IMG/VR virus record: IMGVR_UViG_3300031659_000041
Coordinates: 1 to 34,482 of that record
Source of the DNA: a virus
DNA length: 34,482 nt
Direction: 5' to 3' (one strand)
Every line of letters begins with the position of its first letter. Within the stretch, counting starts at the first letter, position 1. The position numbers and the translations under genes were made by a program. Shown piece by piece: positions 1 to 8,151 of the stretch. The notes below the pieces were generated by a model. The model was not told the origin of the DNA, searched no databases, and was given only the letters and a program-made list of their open reading frames with translations.

Positions 1-339
1 TCTACTGCTCTGCAAGTAGACGATACAGGCAACACTTTTGCTGGTGTCCTTAACGGTCGCATCAAGGTCTACATAGACCCCTATGCCGTTGCTGACTATG
101 TAACTGTTGGTTACAAAGGTTCTAACCCATATGACGCTGGTGTTTTCTACTGCCCATACGTACCTCTGCAAATGGTTCGTGCGGTTGGCGAGAATGACTT
201 CCAACCACGTATCGGATTCAAGACTCGTTACGGTATGGCATCCAACCCTTATGTTGGTGCTACTCCTGCTGACGGTCTTGCTGCTGTGAAGACTAACCAA
301 TACTACCGTATCTTCCGTGTGGACAACATCCTCACATAA
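1..339 (+). CDS. 23: Major capsid protein gp23, 3' end only
   Basis: The open frame enters from the left edge and ends at TAA 337-339, giving the last 112 residues. The translation carries the gp23 C-terminal signature: GRIKVYIDPYA, VGYKGSNPYDAGVFYCPYVP, and QPRIGFKTRYGM, which align by eye with T4 gp23 (KVYIDQYA, VGYKGPNEMDAG, QPVMGFKTRYGI). This protein forms the hexamers of the head shell after prohead cleavage. The start and the delta-domain cleavage site lie outside the window. A strong terminator follows, as expected for the most heavily transcribed late gene. Confidence 0.93.
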   Translation, partial: STALQVDDTGNTFAGVLNGRIKVYIDPYAVADYVTVGYKGSNPYDAGVFYCPYVPLQMVRAVGENDFQPRIGFKTRYGMASNPYVGATPADGLAAVKTNQYYRIFRVDNILT

Positions 340-427
340 GATAGTGTATCGGTAAAATAGAGGAGTCTTGGATATTCCAAGACTCACCTACTATAAAAAG
401 AGTGGCATCTAAAGCCACCACTTTTAG

Positions 428-456
428 GGACAGTCTGCAATGACTGTCCTTTTTTT
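428..456 (+). terminator. Rho-independent terminator after gp23
   Basis: A perfect 8-bp stem GGACAGTC / GACTGTCC with loop TGCAAT is followed directly by seven T residues (450-456). A weaker hairpin (AGTGGC / GCCACC, about 401-419) precedes it. It lies about 90 bp after the capsid gene stop and separates high-level capsid transcription from the downstream genes. Confidence 0.9.
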
Positions 457-460
457 ATGC

Positions 461-484
461 CTAAATAAAAGTAACATATAAATA
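461..484 (+). promoter_or_regulatory. T4-type late promoter(s) for the 508 gene
   Basis: TATAAATA at 477-484 is the exact T4 late -10 box recognised by gp55-RNA polymerase. A variant CTAAATA lies just upstream at 461-467. No -35 is needed for late promoters. The gene at 508 starts 23 bases after the box, so a transcript starting near 491 would have a short leader. Confidence 0.75.
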
Positions 485-507
485 AAGATAAACTATCGGG
501 GAAACTA

Positions 508-786
508 ATGAAAACTTTCGAAGAAATTCGTGAAGCGACCTATATAGGAAATACGGTTGCCCTCAATAAACCTATGTCTGGTGATGTTAAAAAATCTAAA
601 GTGTTTGTTAAAGACCCCAGTACTGGAAACGTCAAGAAAGTGAACTTTGGCGATAAGAACATGAGTATTAAAAAGGATCAGAAAAGCAACAAATCATCCT
701 ATTGTGCAAGGTCTGCTGGTATTAAAGGTGGTGGTAAAGATAAGACCAAAGCAAACTACTGGTCAAGAAAGGCATGGGACTGTTAA
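508..786 (+). CDS. Small capsid-targeted-looking protein, conserved in marine T4-like phages
   Basis: 92 residues, basic, late-promoter driven, directly after gp23. The N-terminus MKTFEEIRE|A resembles the capsid targeting sequences of T4 internal proteins (e.g. MKTYQEFIAE|A) and fits the gp21 prohead protease rule (I/L-x-E before A/G). The rest (KVFVKDPSTGNVKKVNFGDKN, then Cys-Ala-Arg-Ser, then KTKANYWSRKAW at the C-terminus) belongs to a small family I recall from many marine T4-like phages; I know no established function. RBS GGGGAAAC lies 8 bases before ATG 508. Inference: a head-internal or head-bound protein processed during maturation. The cleavage is a prediction. Confidence 0.75.
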   Translation: MKTFEEIREATYIGNTVALNKPMSGDVKKSKVFVKDPSTGNVKKVNFGDKNMSIKKDQKSNKSSYCARSAGIKGGGKDKTKANYWSRKAWDC

Positions 787-794
787 TAAAGTGC

Positions 795-822
795 TTGCAT
801 TCTCATTCTGAATGCTTATAAT
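795..822 (+). promoter_or_regulatory. Class 1 sigma70-like promoter, tail-tube-like gene
   Basis: TTGCAT (795-800), 16-bp spacer, TATAAT (817-822), within the shared box GAATGCTTATAATAGTGT. First of eight closely related promoters in the window. The predicted start is near 829. An ATGAATAG sequence follows at 831, as in two other copies, but here it opens only a 7-codon frame. Confidence 0.8.
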
Positions 823-846
823 AGTGTGTAATGAATAGGAAAACCA

Positions 847-1359
847 TTGAATAATTTAACAGAAAATATTAATCTATTTCAACCCACATCGTTTAACGTT
901 GTCATAGATCGAGAGAATTACTCCAATTTGCGCTTCTTTGTGCAGAGGGTGAATCACCCAGGTGCGGCAAACAGTGCGGTAGAAGTTCCCTTCTCTCGTA
1001 TTGGTAGTGTGCCGATGCCAGGAAATACTATGACTTACGGTTCTCTGACTATGGATATTTTACTCGATGAAGATTTCAATTCTTATATAGAAATGTACAA
1101 CTGGATGCTTAGACTCGTTAACACGAAACAAGTTAATGCGCGTGATGCTTATAGTCAGAGTTCTAGTCCTACAGCAACTTATTCCGACATAGTGATAACC
1201 GCGCTAACAAACTCTAACAACAAGAATATAGAGTTTAAATATGTAGATTGTATCCCTGTAAGTGTAGGGGATGTTTCTATGGAAGCAACTAACTCTGGTG
1301 TAGACTTCCTCACCTTTAATGCGGAATTTAGATTTTCTTATTTTGAAATAGTAACTTAA
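847..1359 (+). CDS. Tail-tube-fold structural protein (gp19/gp54-like)
   Basis: 170 residues. The pattern NINLFQPTSFNVVIDRENY, FFVQRVNHPG, PFSRIGSVPMPGNTMTYGSL, LDEDFNSYIEMYNWM and a C-terminal VGDVSMEATNSG...FNAEFRFSYFEI follows the T4 gp19 tube-protein layout (PNLFQVEI, FQCKATALPAG, MNDEAHDARQKFVDW, VGELQLDWDS, TFEVTLALDYW). Proteins of this fold form the tail tube or its baseplate initiator (gp54). The start is TTG 847, with AGGA at 837-840 six bases before it; an ATG at 831 is in another frame and closes after 7 codons. It has its own class 1 promoter, which is odd for a tail gene and suggests early supply. I cannot say which of gp19 or gp54 it replaces. Confidence 0.72.
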   Translation: MNNLTENINLFQPTSFNVVIDRENYSNLRFFVQRVNHPGAANSAVEVPFSRIGSVPMPGNTMTYGSLTMDILLDEDFNSYIEMYNWMLRLVNTKQVNARDAYSQSSSPTATYSDIVITALTNSNNKNIEFKYVDCIPVSVGDVSMEATNSGVDFLTFNAEFRFSYFEIVT

Positions 1360-1368
1360 AGAGACAAT

Positions 1369-1809
1369 ATGGATTTAGATGATATACTTGGGCAATGGTC
1401 TCAAGACTGTGAAATTGAGCATAAACTAGATGAAGCGTCCCGCAACACTCCCAAACTACATTCTAAGTATCTGGGATATCTCACACAAGCAAAGTTTCTT
1501 CTCAAACGAACCGAAGACAAACAGAACGTACTGCTTAAAAAGAAGTGGTTGTGGTTCAATGGTAAGATGTCCCAAGAAGAAATACGTTTTCTCAATTGGG
1601 CAGACGATCCATTTGATGGACTGAAGGTGATGAAGGGCGACCTCAAATACTATGTTGAGTCTGACCCCGAAATCATTGACAGCGAGTCTAAGGTCTATTA
1701 CTACAAGACAATGATAGAAGCAATTAAAGAGATAGTGGACAACATCAAGTGGCGACATTCCACGATAAAGAATATGATTGAAGCAAGGAAATTTGAGGCA
1801 GGTTCTTAA
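1369..1809 (+). CDS. uvsY: UvsY recombination mediator
   Basis: 146 residues, close to T4 UvsY (137). It helps load the UvsX recombinase onto single-stranded DNA covered by gp32. Evidence: the opening MDLDDILGQWSQDCEID-like stretch, a central SKYLGYLTQAK / LLKKKWLWFNGKMS (T4: SKWLNKHSSIKKE / LKARLDYYSGRG) and the C-terminus IKNMIEARKFEAGS (T4: IKHIQDMRAFEAGK). It lies 9 bp after the tail-tube-like gene and just before the DUF2452-like gene, in the same transcription unit as uvsW. Its partner UvsX is at 23699. Confidence 0.88.
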   Translation: MDLDDILGQWSQDCEIEHKLDEASRNTPKLHSKYLGYLTQAKFLLKRTEDKQNVLLKKKWLWFNGKMSQEEIRFLNWADDPFDGLKVMKGDLKYYVESDPEIIDSESKVYYYKTMIEAIKEIVDNIKWRHSTIKNMIEARKFEAGS

Positions 1810-1810
1810 T

Positions 1811-2236
1811 ATGAAAAAGAAAGCGTTATTAGAATATGGAACGCATCCATCATTCCCCGCGATGACTGTTCCCTCATCAAATTTGATGAACAGCGAAGTT
1901 GTGATGGCATCCGAGTGGTTGGTTGAACGCAAAACCGAAATAGAAAATGAGTTTGAAGCGAAGGCAAAAGAACTCTATGACATGGCAGTCACTACCACAA
2001 GACTCAACTCTGCTATTAAGTCATTCAAACCCATCATAGGGAAAGTCTATTTCTTGTATGAAAGGACAGCAGGGGACGAGTTCGTCAGTCACATTGAACC
2101 CCACACATGGACACCCTCTACGCAACCCTATAAGTATAATGGCATGTTTAAATTAAACTCCAATTCCATATGGGTTCGTGTTAAGAGTACAGGCGGTCTA
2201 CATGACGAAAGGGATTGGCGACACTGGGGGCAGTAA
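1811..2236 (+). CDS. DUF2452-like conserved phage protein
   Basis: 141 residues from ATG 1811, one base after the uvsY stop, with GAGGCAGG as RBS; a TTG at 1778 in the same frame would run inside uvsY and is not favoured. The block PIIGKVYFLYERTAGDEFVSHIEPHTW resembles the core of the DUF2452 family found in marine T4-like phages, here recalled rather than searched. Mixed alpha/beta with a central charged helix (WLVERKTEIENEFEAKAKEL). No function is known to me. Position between uvsY and uvsW suggests a minor role in recombination or virion assembly, but that is a guess. Confidence 0.6.
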   Translation: MKKKALLEYGTHPSFPAMTVPSSNLMNSEVVMASEWLVERKTEIENEFEAKAKELYDMAVTTTRLNSAIKSFKPIIGKVYFLYERTAGDEFVSHIEPHTWTPSTQPYKYNGMFKLNSNSIWVRVKSTGGLHDERDWRHWGQ

Positions 2237-2243
2237 AATCTAA

Positions 2244-3713
2244 ATGAGTAGCAATATAATAACTATTCAAATGCAGAGTCATTCAACTATGGCGATTCTT
2301 TGCGAACCTAATATTCGCCAAGAACTATCTGACTATTTCTGCTTTGATGTTCCAGGTGCAAAGTTCATGCCTATTGTTAAGCGTGGGCAATGGGATGGGA
2401 AGATACGGTTATTCAATACACTGACTTGTGAATTGCATGTTGGACTCTACGCAAAACTCTGTCGTTTCTGTGCAGACCGTCACTATCATATGGCACTCAA
2501 GAAGTCTGCCTATGGATTGCCAAACGCAAAGAATACCGTTGACCATCAAGTTATGGTGAAACAGATTGCATCTTACAAGTCTACGTTTGAACCTCGCCCA
2601 TACCAATATGATGCGATTGTTCACGCGATTGAGCGAAAGCGAGCGGTGCTTTTATCACCCACTGGTTCGGGCAAGTCGTTTATTATCTACAATCTTATGC
2701 GATGGTTCCTTGAGGAATACGAAAGCAAAGTATTGATTGTTGTCCCCACTACATCCCTTGTTGAGCAGATGTATAAAGACTTTGCTGACTATGGGTTTGA
2801 TTCAGAGAAAGAAGTCCACCGCATTTATTCTGGTAAGGATAAGATAACAAACAAGCGCGTCATCATAACCACATGGCAGTCTGTCTACAAACTGGGGCAA
2901 CCTTGGTTTGAACAATTCGGGTGTGTGTTTGGAGATGAGTGTCACCTATTCAAAGCAAAGTCTCTTACGAGTCTTATGGACAAATGCACCAACGCATCCT
3001 ATCGTTTTGGCACCACAGGGACGCTTGACGGGACGCAGGTAAACAAGTTGGTATTGGAAGGTCTCTTTGGCCCTACTAAACAAGTAACCTTCACACGCGA
3101 CCTTCAGGACAGTGGTACGCTTGCTAAACTAAAGATTGACATCCTTGTGGTGGAGTATCCTGAACTCAGCAGACAGATTGTTAGCAAACTAAATTACCAA
3201 GAGGAGGTTGATTACCTTGTTACACACGAAGGACGCAATAAACTAATACGCAACCTCGCGGTGACGCAGAAGGGCAATACTCTGGTGTTGTTTCAGTTTG
3301 TGGAAAAGCATGGTGAGGGACTATACAACTCTATCAAGAAGTTGAATGAAAACTCTTACTATGTGCATGGTGGAACAGATGTCTCTGACCGTGAGGCGAT
3401 ACGAGGAATCGTAGACGGAAGTGATGGCGCAATCATCGTTGCCTCTATGGGAACGTTCTCCACAGGTATAAATATTAAGAACCTACATAATATTATTTTC
3501 GCCTCTCCATCTAAGTCTCAAGTGAGGGTGCTTCAATCAATTGGTCGTGGTTTGCGTAAGTCGGATAACGGAGTAGAAACAAAGTTAATAGATATCGCAG
3601 ATGATCTTCAATGGGAATCAAAGAAGAATTACACTCTTAATCACTCGGCAGAACGAATAAAGATTTATAAGAGAGAGCAATTCGACTTTGACATACATAA
3701 GGTGTTACTATGA
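2244..3713 (+). CDS. uvsW: UvsW ATP-dependent helicase
   Basis: 489 residues (T4: about 500). A superfamily 2 helicase that unwinds branched DNA and R-loops, shutting off origin-dependent initiation and driving recombination-dependent replication. Seen: the UvsW N-terminal domain with GAKFMPIVKRGQWDGKIRLF (residues about 38-57), Walker A TGSGKS (140-145), DECH box (231-234), TTGTLDG motif III region, and the C-terminal motifs VASMGTFSTGINIKN and QSIGRGLRKSDNG (motif VI). ATG 2244 follows the upstream stop by 7 bp. A TATAAATA inside the gene (3467-3474) encodes part of the GINIKN motif and is probably chance. Confidence 0.95.
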   Translation: MSSNIITIQMQSHSTMAILCEPNIRQELSDYFCFDVPGAKFMPIVKRGQWDGKIRLFNTLTCELHVGLYAKLCRFCADRHYHMALKKSAYGLPNAKNTVDHQVMVKQIASYKSTFEPRPYQYDAIVHAIERKRAVLLSPTGSGKSFIIYNLMRWFLEEYESKVLIVVPTTSLVEQMYKDFADYGFDSEKEVHRIYSGKDKITNKRVIITTWQSVYKLGQPWFEQFGCVFGDECHLFKAKSLTSLMDKCTNASYRFGTTGTLDGTQVNKLVLEGLFGPTKQVTFTRDLQDSGTLAKLKIDILVVEYPELSRQIVSKLNYQEEVDYLVTHEGRNKLIRNLAVTQKGNTLVLFQFVEKHGEGLYNSIKKLNENSYYVHGGTDVSDREAIRGIVDGSDGAIIVASMGTFSTGINIKNLHNIIFASPSKSQVRVLQSIGRGLRKSDNGVETKLIDIADDLQWESKKNYTLNHSAERIKIYKREQFDFDIHKVLL

Positions 3714-4144
3714 GAGAAGAAGAAGAAGAATTTAACATACAACAGATTAGATTTTCAAACGGTACTGAAGTCCTCGCCAATGTAATACTTTGGCAAGATG
3801 ATGAATTAATGGAAGCGAACTGTATACTAGAAATAGACAGACGCACATATGATCCTGACTTTGATGTTGAAGAGAATAAGTCATATTATGTCCTAAAACC
3901 TTGGATATCATATATCGATAATATGCACAAGGTGAGTGTTATTAATCCAGTTAGTATACTTTCTGTTACCACTCCTGCCCCAATCGTGGTTGAACAGTAT
4001 GCTAATTCTCTGACTGAAATCATCAAATACATGGCAGATAAAGTAGAACCCGAAGATGAGGCGGAAACTGAACTACGCACAGATAATATTAATGTTATTC
4101 CATTTACTCCCAAAAAGAATATTCAACTGCTCACTGAAGATTAA
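3710..4144 (+). CDS. Predicted Sm-like (LSm/Hfq-fold) protein
   Basis: 144 residues; ATG overlaps the uvsW stop (ATGA). After an acidic start it reads IRFSNGTEVLANVILWQDDEL, then VLKPWISYID, then SVINPVSILSVTTPAPIVVEQY. This order (strand with NGxEVxA, bent barrel strands, KPW, then VxPxSILxVxxP and a C-terminal helix with VVEQY) matches small Sm-like proteins of marine T4-like phages. Sm folds usually bind RNA or act as protein scaffolds. The last 40 residues are acidic and probably disordered. Fold assignment is by pattern only. Confidence 0.5.
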   Translation: MREEEEEFNIQQIRFSNGTEVLANVILWQDDELMEANCILEIDRRTYDPDFDVEENKSYYVLKPWISYIDNMHKVSVINPVSILSVTTPAPIVVEQYANSLTEIIKYMADKVEPEDEAETELRTDNINVIPFTPKKNIQLLTED

Positions 4145-4153
4145 AAAATTCCC

Positions 4154-4181
4154 TTGACATCTTAGTCTGAATGCTTATAAT
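4154..4181 (+). promoter_or_regulatory. Class 1 promoter, gp55-47-46 operon
   Basis: TTGACA (4154-4159), 16-bp spacer, TATAAT (4176-4181) in GAATGCTTATAATAGAGT, 36 bases before the gp55 start. The consensus -35 makes this one of the best copies. It drives the late sigma factor and the recombination nuclease ahead of late transcription. Confidence 0.88.
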
Positions 4182-4216
4182 AGAGTATCCAGATTGAGTA
4201 ATAAGGAAGTTTAAGT

Positions 4217-4834
4217 ATGACCGATAAAACCGTAGAACCTAAGAAGTTAAAACCCCGCGAAAAACCCCACTATGTCAACAACTCTGATTTCAGTGACGCA
4301 GTTGTAGATTTTGCAAAATCATCACAAAAAGCAGTATCAGAGGGAAAACCAATTCCTGTTGTGGGAGACTATATTGCAAACTGTCTATTGAAAATATGCG
4401 AAGGTTTATCACACAAATCAAACTTTGTTCGCTACACCTATCGTGATGAAATGGTCATGGATGCTGTAGAGAACTGTCTCCGCGCCATAGGTAACTATAA
4501 TGTTGAAGCAGCGACACGCAAGGGCAAACCTAACGCATTCGGTTACTTCACGCAGATAGCATGGTACGCCTTCCTACGAAGGATTGCTAAAGAGAAGAAG
4601 CAACAAGATGTCAAACTTAAATATATTGCTGAGTCTGCACTTGACGAATTTATGGTAGACCCTGATGAAGACCCTGAAGTGGCAAAGGCAGTGCAGTCCT
4701 TTGTTGATAATTTACGACAAAGGATTGACGAAGTGAAAGAGAAAGATCAGAAGTTTGAGTATTATAAGAAGAAGAAACTGTCAAACAAAAAGAAGTCTAC
4801 CGACTCCGACCTTACAGATTTTATTGAGGAATAA
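4217..4834 (+). CDS. 55: Late sigma factor gp55
   Basis: 205 residues (T4 gp55: 185). It directs host RNA polymerase to TATAAATA late promoters. Matches: HYVNNSDFSDAVVDF (T4 YNYVNNKELLQAIIDW), IANCLLKICEGLSHKSNFVRYTYRDEMVMDAVENCLRAIGNYN (T4 [30 protein letters not shown]), NAFGYFTQIAWYAFLRRIAKEKK (sigma region 2-like). The last residues DLTDFIEE resemble the hydrophobic/acidic tail by which T4 gp55 (SLDFLYEAND) docks on the sliding clamp. Own class 1 promoter, RBS AAGGAAG. Several late promoter boxes in this window are its predicted targets. Confidence 0.92.
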   Translation: MTDKTVEPKKLKPREKPHYVNNSDFSDAVVDFAKSSQKAVSEGKPIPVVGDYIANCLLKICEGLSHKSNFVRYTYRDEMVMDAVENCLRAIGNYNVEAATRKGKPNAFGYFTQIAWYAFLRRIAKEKKQQDVKLKYIAESALDEFMVDPDEDPEVAKAVQSFVDNLRQRIDEVKEKDQKFEYYKKKKLSNKKKSTDSDLTDFIEE

Positions 4835-4837
4835 GAC

Positions 4838-5899
4838 TTGCGATTAGCCATACTTAACGACACTCACTGCGGCATTCGTAATAGCAGTGATATTTTTATT
4901 AACTATCAAGAAACTTTTTACAGAGATGTGTTTTTTCCATATCTAATAAAGAATGATATCAGGCATATTATTCATCTGGGCGACTATTACGAGAATCGTA
5001 GGTTCATTAATTTCAAAGCACTGAATGCTAACCGCAAACATTTCCTTGAAAAACTACGAGAGTATAATATCACTATGGATATTATTCCAGGAAACCACGA
5101 CACCTATTATAAAAATACAAACAACCTGAACTCGCTCAAAGAGTTGTTGGGTCACTACATGAATGAAGTGAACATCGTTGAAGAACCAACTGTATTAGAC
5201 TATGATGGTATGAAGATGGGACTTGTCCCTTGGATATGTCAAGACAATGAAGAGAAGATTCAAACCTTCCTCAAGAATTGCCCTGCTGATGTTATTGGTG
5301 GACACTTTGAACTTATCGGTTTCGATATGATGCGCGGTGTCCCATGCACACACGGAATGACTTCTGACAATCTCAAGCGATTTGAGTTGGTCATGTCAGG
5401 TCATTATCACGCTAAATCAAACCAAGAGAACATACACTACCTTGGTTCACAAATGGAGTTCTTTTGGAATGATGCACACGATGATAAATTCTTTCACATC
5501 CTCGACACGGATACTAGGGAACTACTGCCAGTTCGAAATCCCGTCACTTTGTTTGAGCGCATACGGTATGATGATACCAAGCATGATTATAATACAATGG
5601 CTCTGGAATATCTAGACAATAAATTTGTAAAGGTTGTCGTTATTAACAAAACTGATGCATTCACCTTTGACAGATTCCTTGATAGAATACAGCAGAAAGA
5701 TATCTATGAGTTAAAAATTCAAGAAGATTTCTCTGAGTTTAATAGTGACAATGTGAATGATGAAGGACTTGAGGTTGAAGACACCAGCGAACTTTTGAAC
5801 CAGTATGTCGATAATGTAGAAACCCTATTGAACAAAGACCGTATTAAAATGGAACTATCAGAACTGATGAAAGAAGCACAGAGTATGGAAGTCGCGTAA
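4838..5899 (+). CDS. 47: gp47, Mre11/SbcD-like nuclease subunit
   Basis: 353 residues (T4: 339). Nuclease half of the gp46/gp47 complex that resects DNA ends to start recombination and degrades host DNA. Phosphodiesterase motifs are intact: D8-T-H10, G48-D49, G85-N-H87-D88, G155-H156, G188-H189-Y-H191. The start is TTG 4838, 3 bp after the gp55 stop with GAGGA at 4826-4830; the only ATGs downstream would remove motif I. The last base overlaps the gp46 ATG (TAATG), coupling the two subunits. Confidence 0.94.
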   Translation: MRLAILNDTHCGIRNSSDIFINYQETFYRDVFFPYLIKNDIRHIIHLGDYYENRRFINFKALNANRKHFLEKLREYNITMDIIPGNHDTYYKNTNNLNSLKELLGHYMNEVNIVEEPTVLDYDGMKMGLVPWICQDNEEKIQTFLKNCPADVIGGHFELIGFDMMRGVPCTHGMTSDNLKRFELVMSGHYHAKSNQENIHYLGSQMEFFWNDAHDDKFFHILDTDTRELLPVRNPVTLFERIRYDDTKHDYNTMALEYLDNKFVKVVVINKTDAFTFDRFLDRIQQKDIYELKIQEDFSEFNSDNVNDEGLEVEDTSELLNQYVDNVETLLNKDRIKMELSELMKEAQSMEVA

Positions 5900-7629
5900 T
5901 GATTAAGTTTCAGAGTGTAAGATATCGCAACTTCCTTAGTACAGGTGACAACTGGACAACTATCAATCTAAATAAAGATAGGCACACTCTCATCGTTGGA
6001 GACAATGGTGCTGGTAAGTCTACTATGCTGGATGCCATATCCTTTGGGTTATTTGGTAGGTCACACCGTAACATCAACAAACCCCAACTTGTTAATAGCA
6101 TTAACAACAAAGGCACTGAGGTTGAAATTGTCTTTGCTGTTGGAGCATCTGGATACAAGGTAAAACGAGGACTGAAACCAGCAATCTTTGAAATCTACAA
6201 AGACAAAGTTCTGCTGAACCAGAACTCTCACAGTAAAGAGTATCAGAAGATACTAGAGCAGAACATCCTAAAGTTAAGTCACAAGACTTTTCATCAGGTT
6301 GTCATCCTTGGTTCGTCTTCCTTCACTCCATTCATGCAACTTGGCACCCCTCAACGCAGGGATGTTATTGAAGACCTATTGGATATCAATGTCTTTTCTA
6401 AGATGAACTCGCTACTCAAGGAGCAGTCTGGTGCTTTGAAAGAAAAGATAAACCAAGCATATCACTCAATAGAAATCAATGAGACTAAGACTGAGGCACA
6501 GAAAAAGTATCTCCGTGATATATCTAAGATAAACAGCGATGCGAAGAAAGAGAAAGACACCTTTGTTGAGGAGGCAAGGAAAGAGATAGAGGAACTGGTC
6601 AATAAGAATGCTGTCTATCAGGAGCAAGCAGCAAACCTTGAGGAACTGTTTCGCCCACAACTGAACACAAAGACCGAGAAGTTGCAGCAGTTGCATTCTT
6701 ACAAGACTGAGTTTAAGACTAAAATCAATGCGCTTGTCAAGGAAGCGAAGTTCTATGAGAACAATGAGAACTGCCCGACCTGTCATCAGGACATTGACGA
6801 AGAACTAAAGACGGTTAAACTCACAGAAGCACAGAGTAAAGCAGGTGAACTGCAAAGTGGTTCTGAGATGGTAGAGAAGGAGTATGACGAGACTTCCGAA
6901 ACTATCACTAGTCTCCAAGAGAAGATGGGTGAAGTTGCCACCATGTTGCAGAATGTGCAAGGCAACCTGCAAAGCATAACCACACTCAATAAAAATATTG
7001 ATAAGATGAACGGTGATAACGATAAACTTTCGGATAAGCATTCTGACCTTGCAAAAGCAAACGATGACTACGATACCTTGATGAAAGAGTATCATGCGCT
7101 TATGGAAACTCGCAACAAACTGAATGACCAGCACTCATACAATGCAGTCATTGGGGAAATGTTAAAGGATACAGGGATAAAGACGAAGATAATCAAGCAG
7201 TATCTTCCTGTCATAAACAAACTGGTCAACCAGTATCTCACCATCCTTGACTTCTATGTTCACTTTGACCTTGACGGTTCCTTCAACGAAACCATCCGCT
7301 CCAGACACAGAGACTCATTTACCTATGACTCTTTCAGTGAAGGCGAGAAGCAGCGCATCGACCTTGCACTTCTTTTCACTTGGCGACAGATTGCGAAGAT
7401 GAAGAATAGTATTTCAACTAACCTGTTGGTGTTGGACGAGACATTTGATTCATCTCTGGATGAGGCAGGAATTGAGAACCTGTTGAAAATCATCCACACA
7501 CTGGGTGACGATACAAGTGTATTCATCATCTCACACAAGCGTGAAGAGTTGGATGGCAAGTTTGATTCCAAGATAGAGTTCTACAAAGATAAGAACTTTA
7601 GTAAGATAAGAGGTAAGGAGACACCATGA
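5899..7629 (+). CDS. 46: gp46, Rad50/SbcC-like ATPase subunit
   Basis: 576 residues (T4: 560). ATPase that regulates gp47 and tethers DNA ends. Walker A GDNGAGKST (residues 34-42), long coiled coil from about 170 to 450, zinc hook CPTC at 292-295, ABC signature SEGEKQR (480-486), Walker B with D513/E514 (LLVLDETFD) and a closing ISHKREE H-loop. ATG overlaps the gp47 TAA by one base. Its stop overlaps the next small gene (ATGA). Confidence 0.95.
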   Translation: MIKFQSVRYRNFLSTGDNWTTINLNKDRHTLIVGDNGAGKSTMLDAISFGLFGRSHRNINKPQLVNSINNKGTEVEIVFAVGASGYKVKRGLKPAIFEIYKDKVLLNQNSHSKEYQKILEQNILKLSHKTFHQVVILGSSSFTPFMQLGTPQRRDVIEDLLDINVFSKMNSLLKEQSGALKEKINQAYHSIEINETKTEAQKKYLRDISKINSDAKKEKDTFVEEARKEIEELVNKNAVYQEQAANLEELFRPQLNTKTEKLQQLHSYKTEFKTKINALVKEAKFYENNENCPTCHQDIDEELKTVKLTEAQSKAGELQSGSEMVEKEYDETSETITSLQEKMGEVATMLQNVQGNLQSITTLNKNIDKMNGDNDKLSDKHSDLAKANDDYDTLMKEYHALMETRNKLNDQHSYNAVIGEMLKDTGIKTKIIKQYLPVINKLVNQYLTILDFYVHFDLDGSFNETIRSRHRDSFTYDSFSEGEKQRIDLALLFTWRQIAKMKNSISTNLLVLDETFDSSLDEAGIENLLKIIHTLGDDTSVFIISHKREELDGKFDSKIEFYKDKNFSKIRGKETP

Positions 7630-7817
7630 AACAAGTAATTTATTTGATGCAGGAGCGTGTCGGTGATAGTGCATGGCAGACTCTCCATTACACAACTGGT
7701 ATGGATTGGAAACGCGCAGATGAGTGGTCTAAGGTATGCCCAAGGTCTATTGCGATAGATGGGTTTCCTGTCTCGCGAAGATTAGTCTCAGTTCCAGCAA
7801 AGGAATGGGTAGTGTGA
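7626..7817 (+). CDS. Hypothetical protein, 63 aa
   Basis: Starts on the ATGA overlapping the gp46 stop, with AGGTAAGGAG upstream as RBS. Reads MKQVIYLMQERVGDSAWQTL, then WKRADEWSKVCPRSIAIDG and ends VPAKEWVV. Small, no membrane segment, no motif I recognise. The chain of 4-bp stop/start overlaps through 8151 shows that this and the next three small genes are translated as one unit with gp46. Confidence 0.7.
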   Translation: MKQVIYLMQERVGDSAWQTLHYTTGMDWKRADEWSKVCPRSIAIDGFPVSRRLVSVPAKEWVV

Positions 7818-7975
7818 AACACGCTTGGAACCTCTGGGCTAAGGCACTTGGAGAGAAGACGGGAACCTCTGACCGTGATGCAGACATAGTTGCTGCCATA
7901 CGGACAACTATTGTTCTTGTCAATTTCGTAACTTGCATATTCATTATGACAAACATAGCAGGGTGGTGGCAGTGA
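7814..7975 (+). CDS. Small single-pass membrane protein, 53 aa
   Basis: Start GTG 7814 overlaps the previous stop (GTGA). N-terminal amphipathic charged part (KHAWNLWAKALGEKTGTSDRDAD) is followed by one membrane segment TTIVLVNFVTCIFIMTNIAG. I recall similar short proteins with HAWNLWAKALGE after gp46 in marine T4-like phages; function unknown. An earlier ATG at 7736 in the same frame lies deep inside the upstream gene and is not favoured. Confidence 0.65.
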   Translation: MKHAWNLWAKALGEKTGTSDRDADIVAAIRTTIVLVNFVTCIFIMTNIAGWWQ

Positions 7976-8151
7976 GTAAGAAAAAGATTTATCAACCAAA
8001 GAAGAAGCAATACAACGACCTTACATCGCTAGCGAAAGAGATGATGCTTGCTGGCGAGAAGATTATTTTTACTGGAGTTGCGATAACTACAAAGAACACT
8101 GTCTACGGTCTGTTTGACGGCACAGTCTCCATAACAGCGAGGACATCATGA
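7972..8151 (+). CDS. Hypothetical basic protein, 59 aa
   Basis: GTG 7972 overlaps the preceding TGA (GTGA). Lysine-rich start (SKKKIYQPKKKQYNDL) followed by a compact domain LAKEMMLAGEKIIFTGVAITTKNTVYGLFDGTVSI. The open frame extends upstream to 7933 but only inside the previous gene. No family recognised. A charged head of this kind often binds nucleic acid, but nothing here proves it. Confidence 0.6.
   Translation: MSKKKIYQPKKKQYNDLTSLAKEMMLAGEKIIFTGVAITTKNTVYGLFDGTVSITARTS

Noticed and set aside
831-854. Seven-codon ORF MNRKTIE at the class 1 promoter
   Set aside because: Too short and out of frame with the tail-tube-like gene, which has TTG 847 with AGGA at proper spacing. Kept only as a note on the ATGAATAG motif.
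1456-1932. 158-codon minus-strand frame opposite uvsY
   Set aside because: Overlaps a well-matched UvsY gene completely and has no start signals; all recognised genes here are on the + strand.
3467-3474. TATAAATA inside uvsW
   Set aside because: It codes for part of the conserved GINIKN helicase motif and no gene start lies suitably downstream; likely chance.
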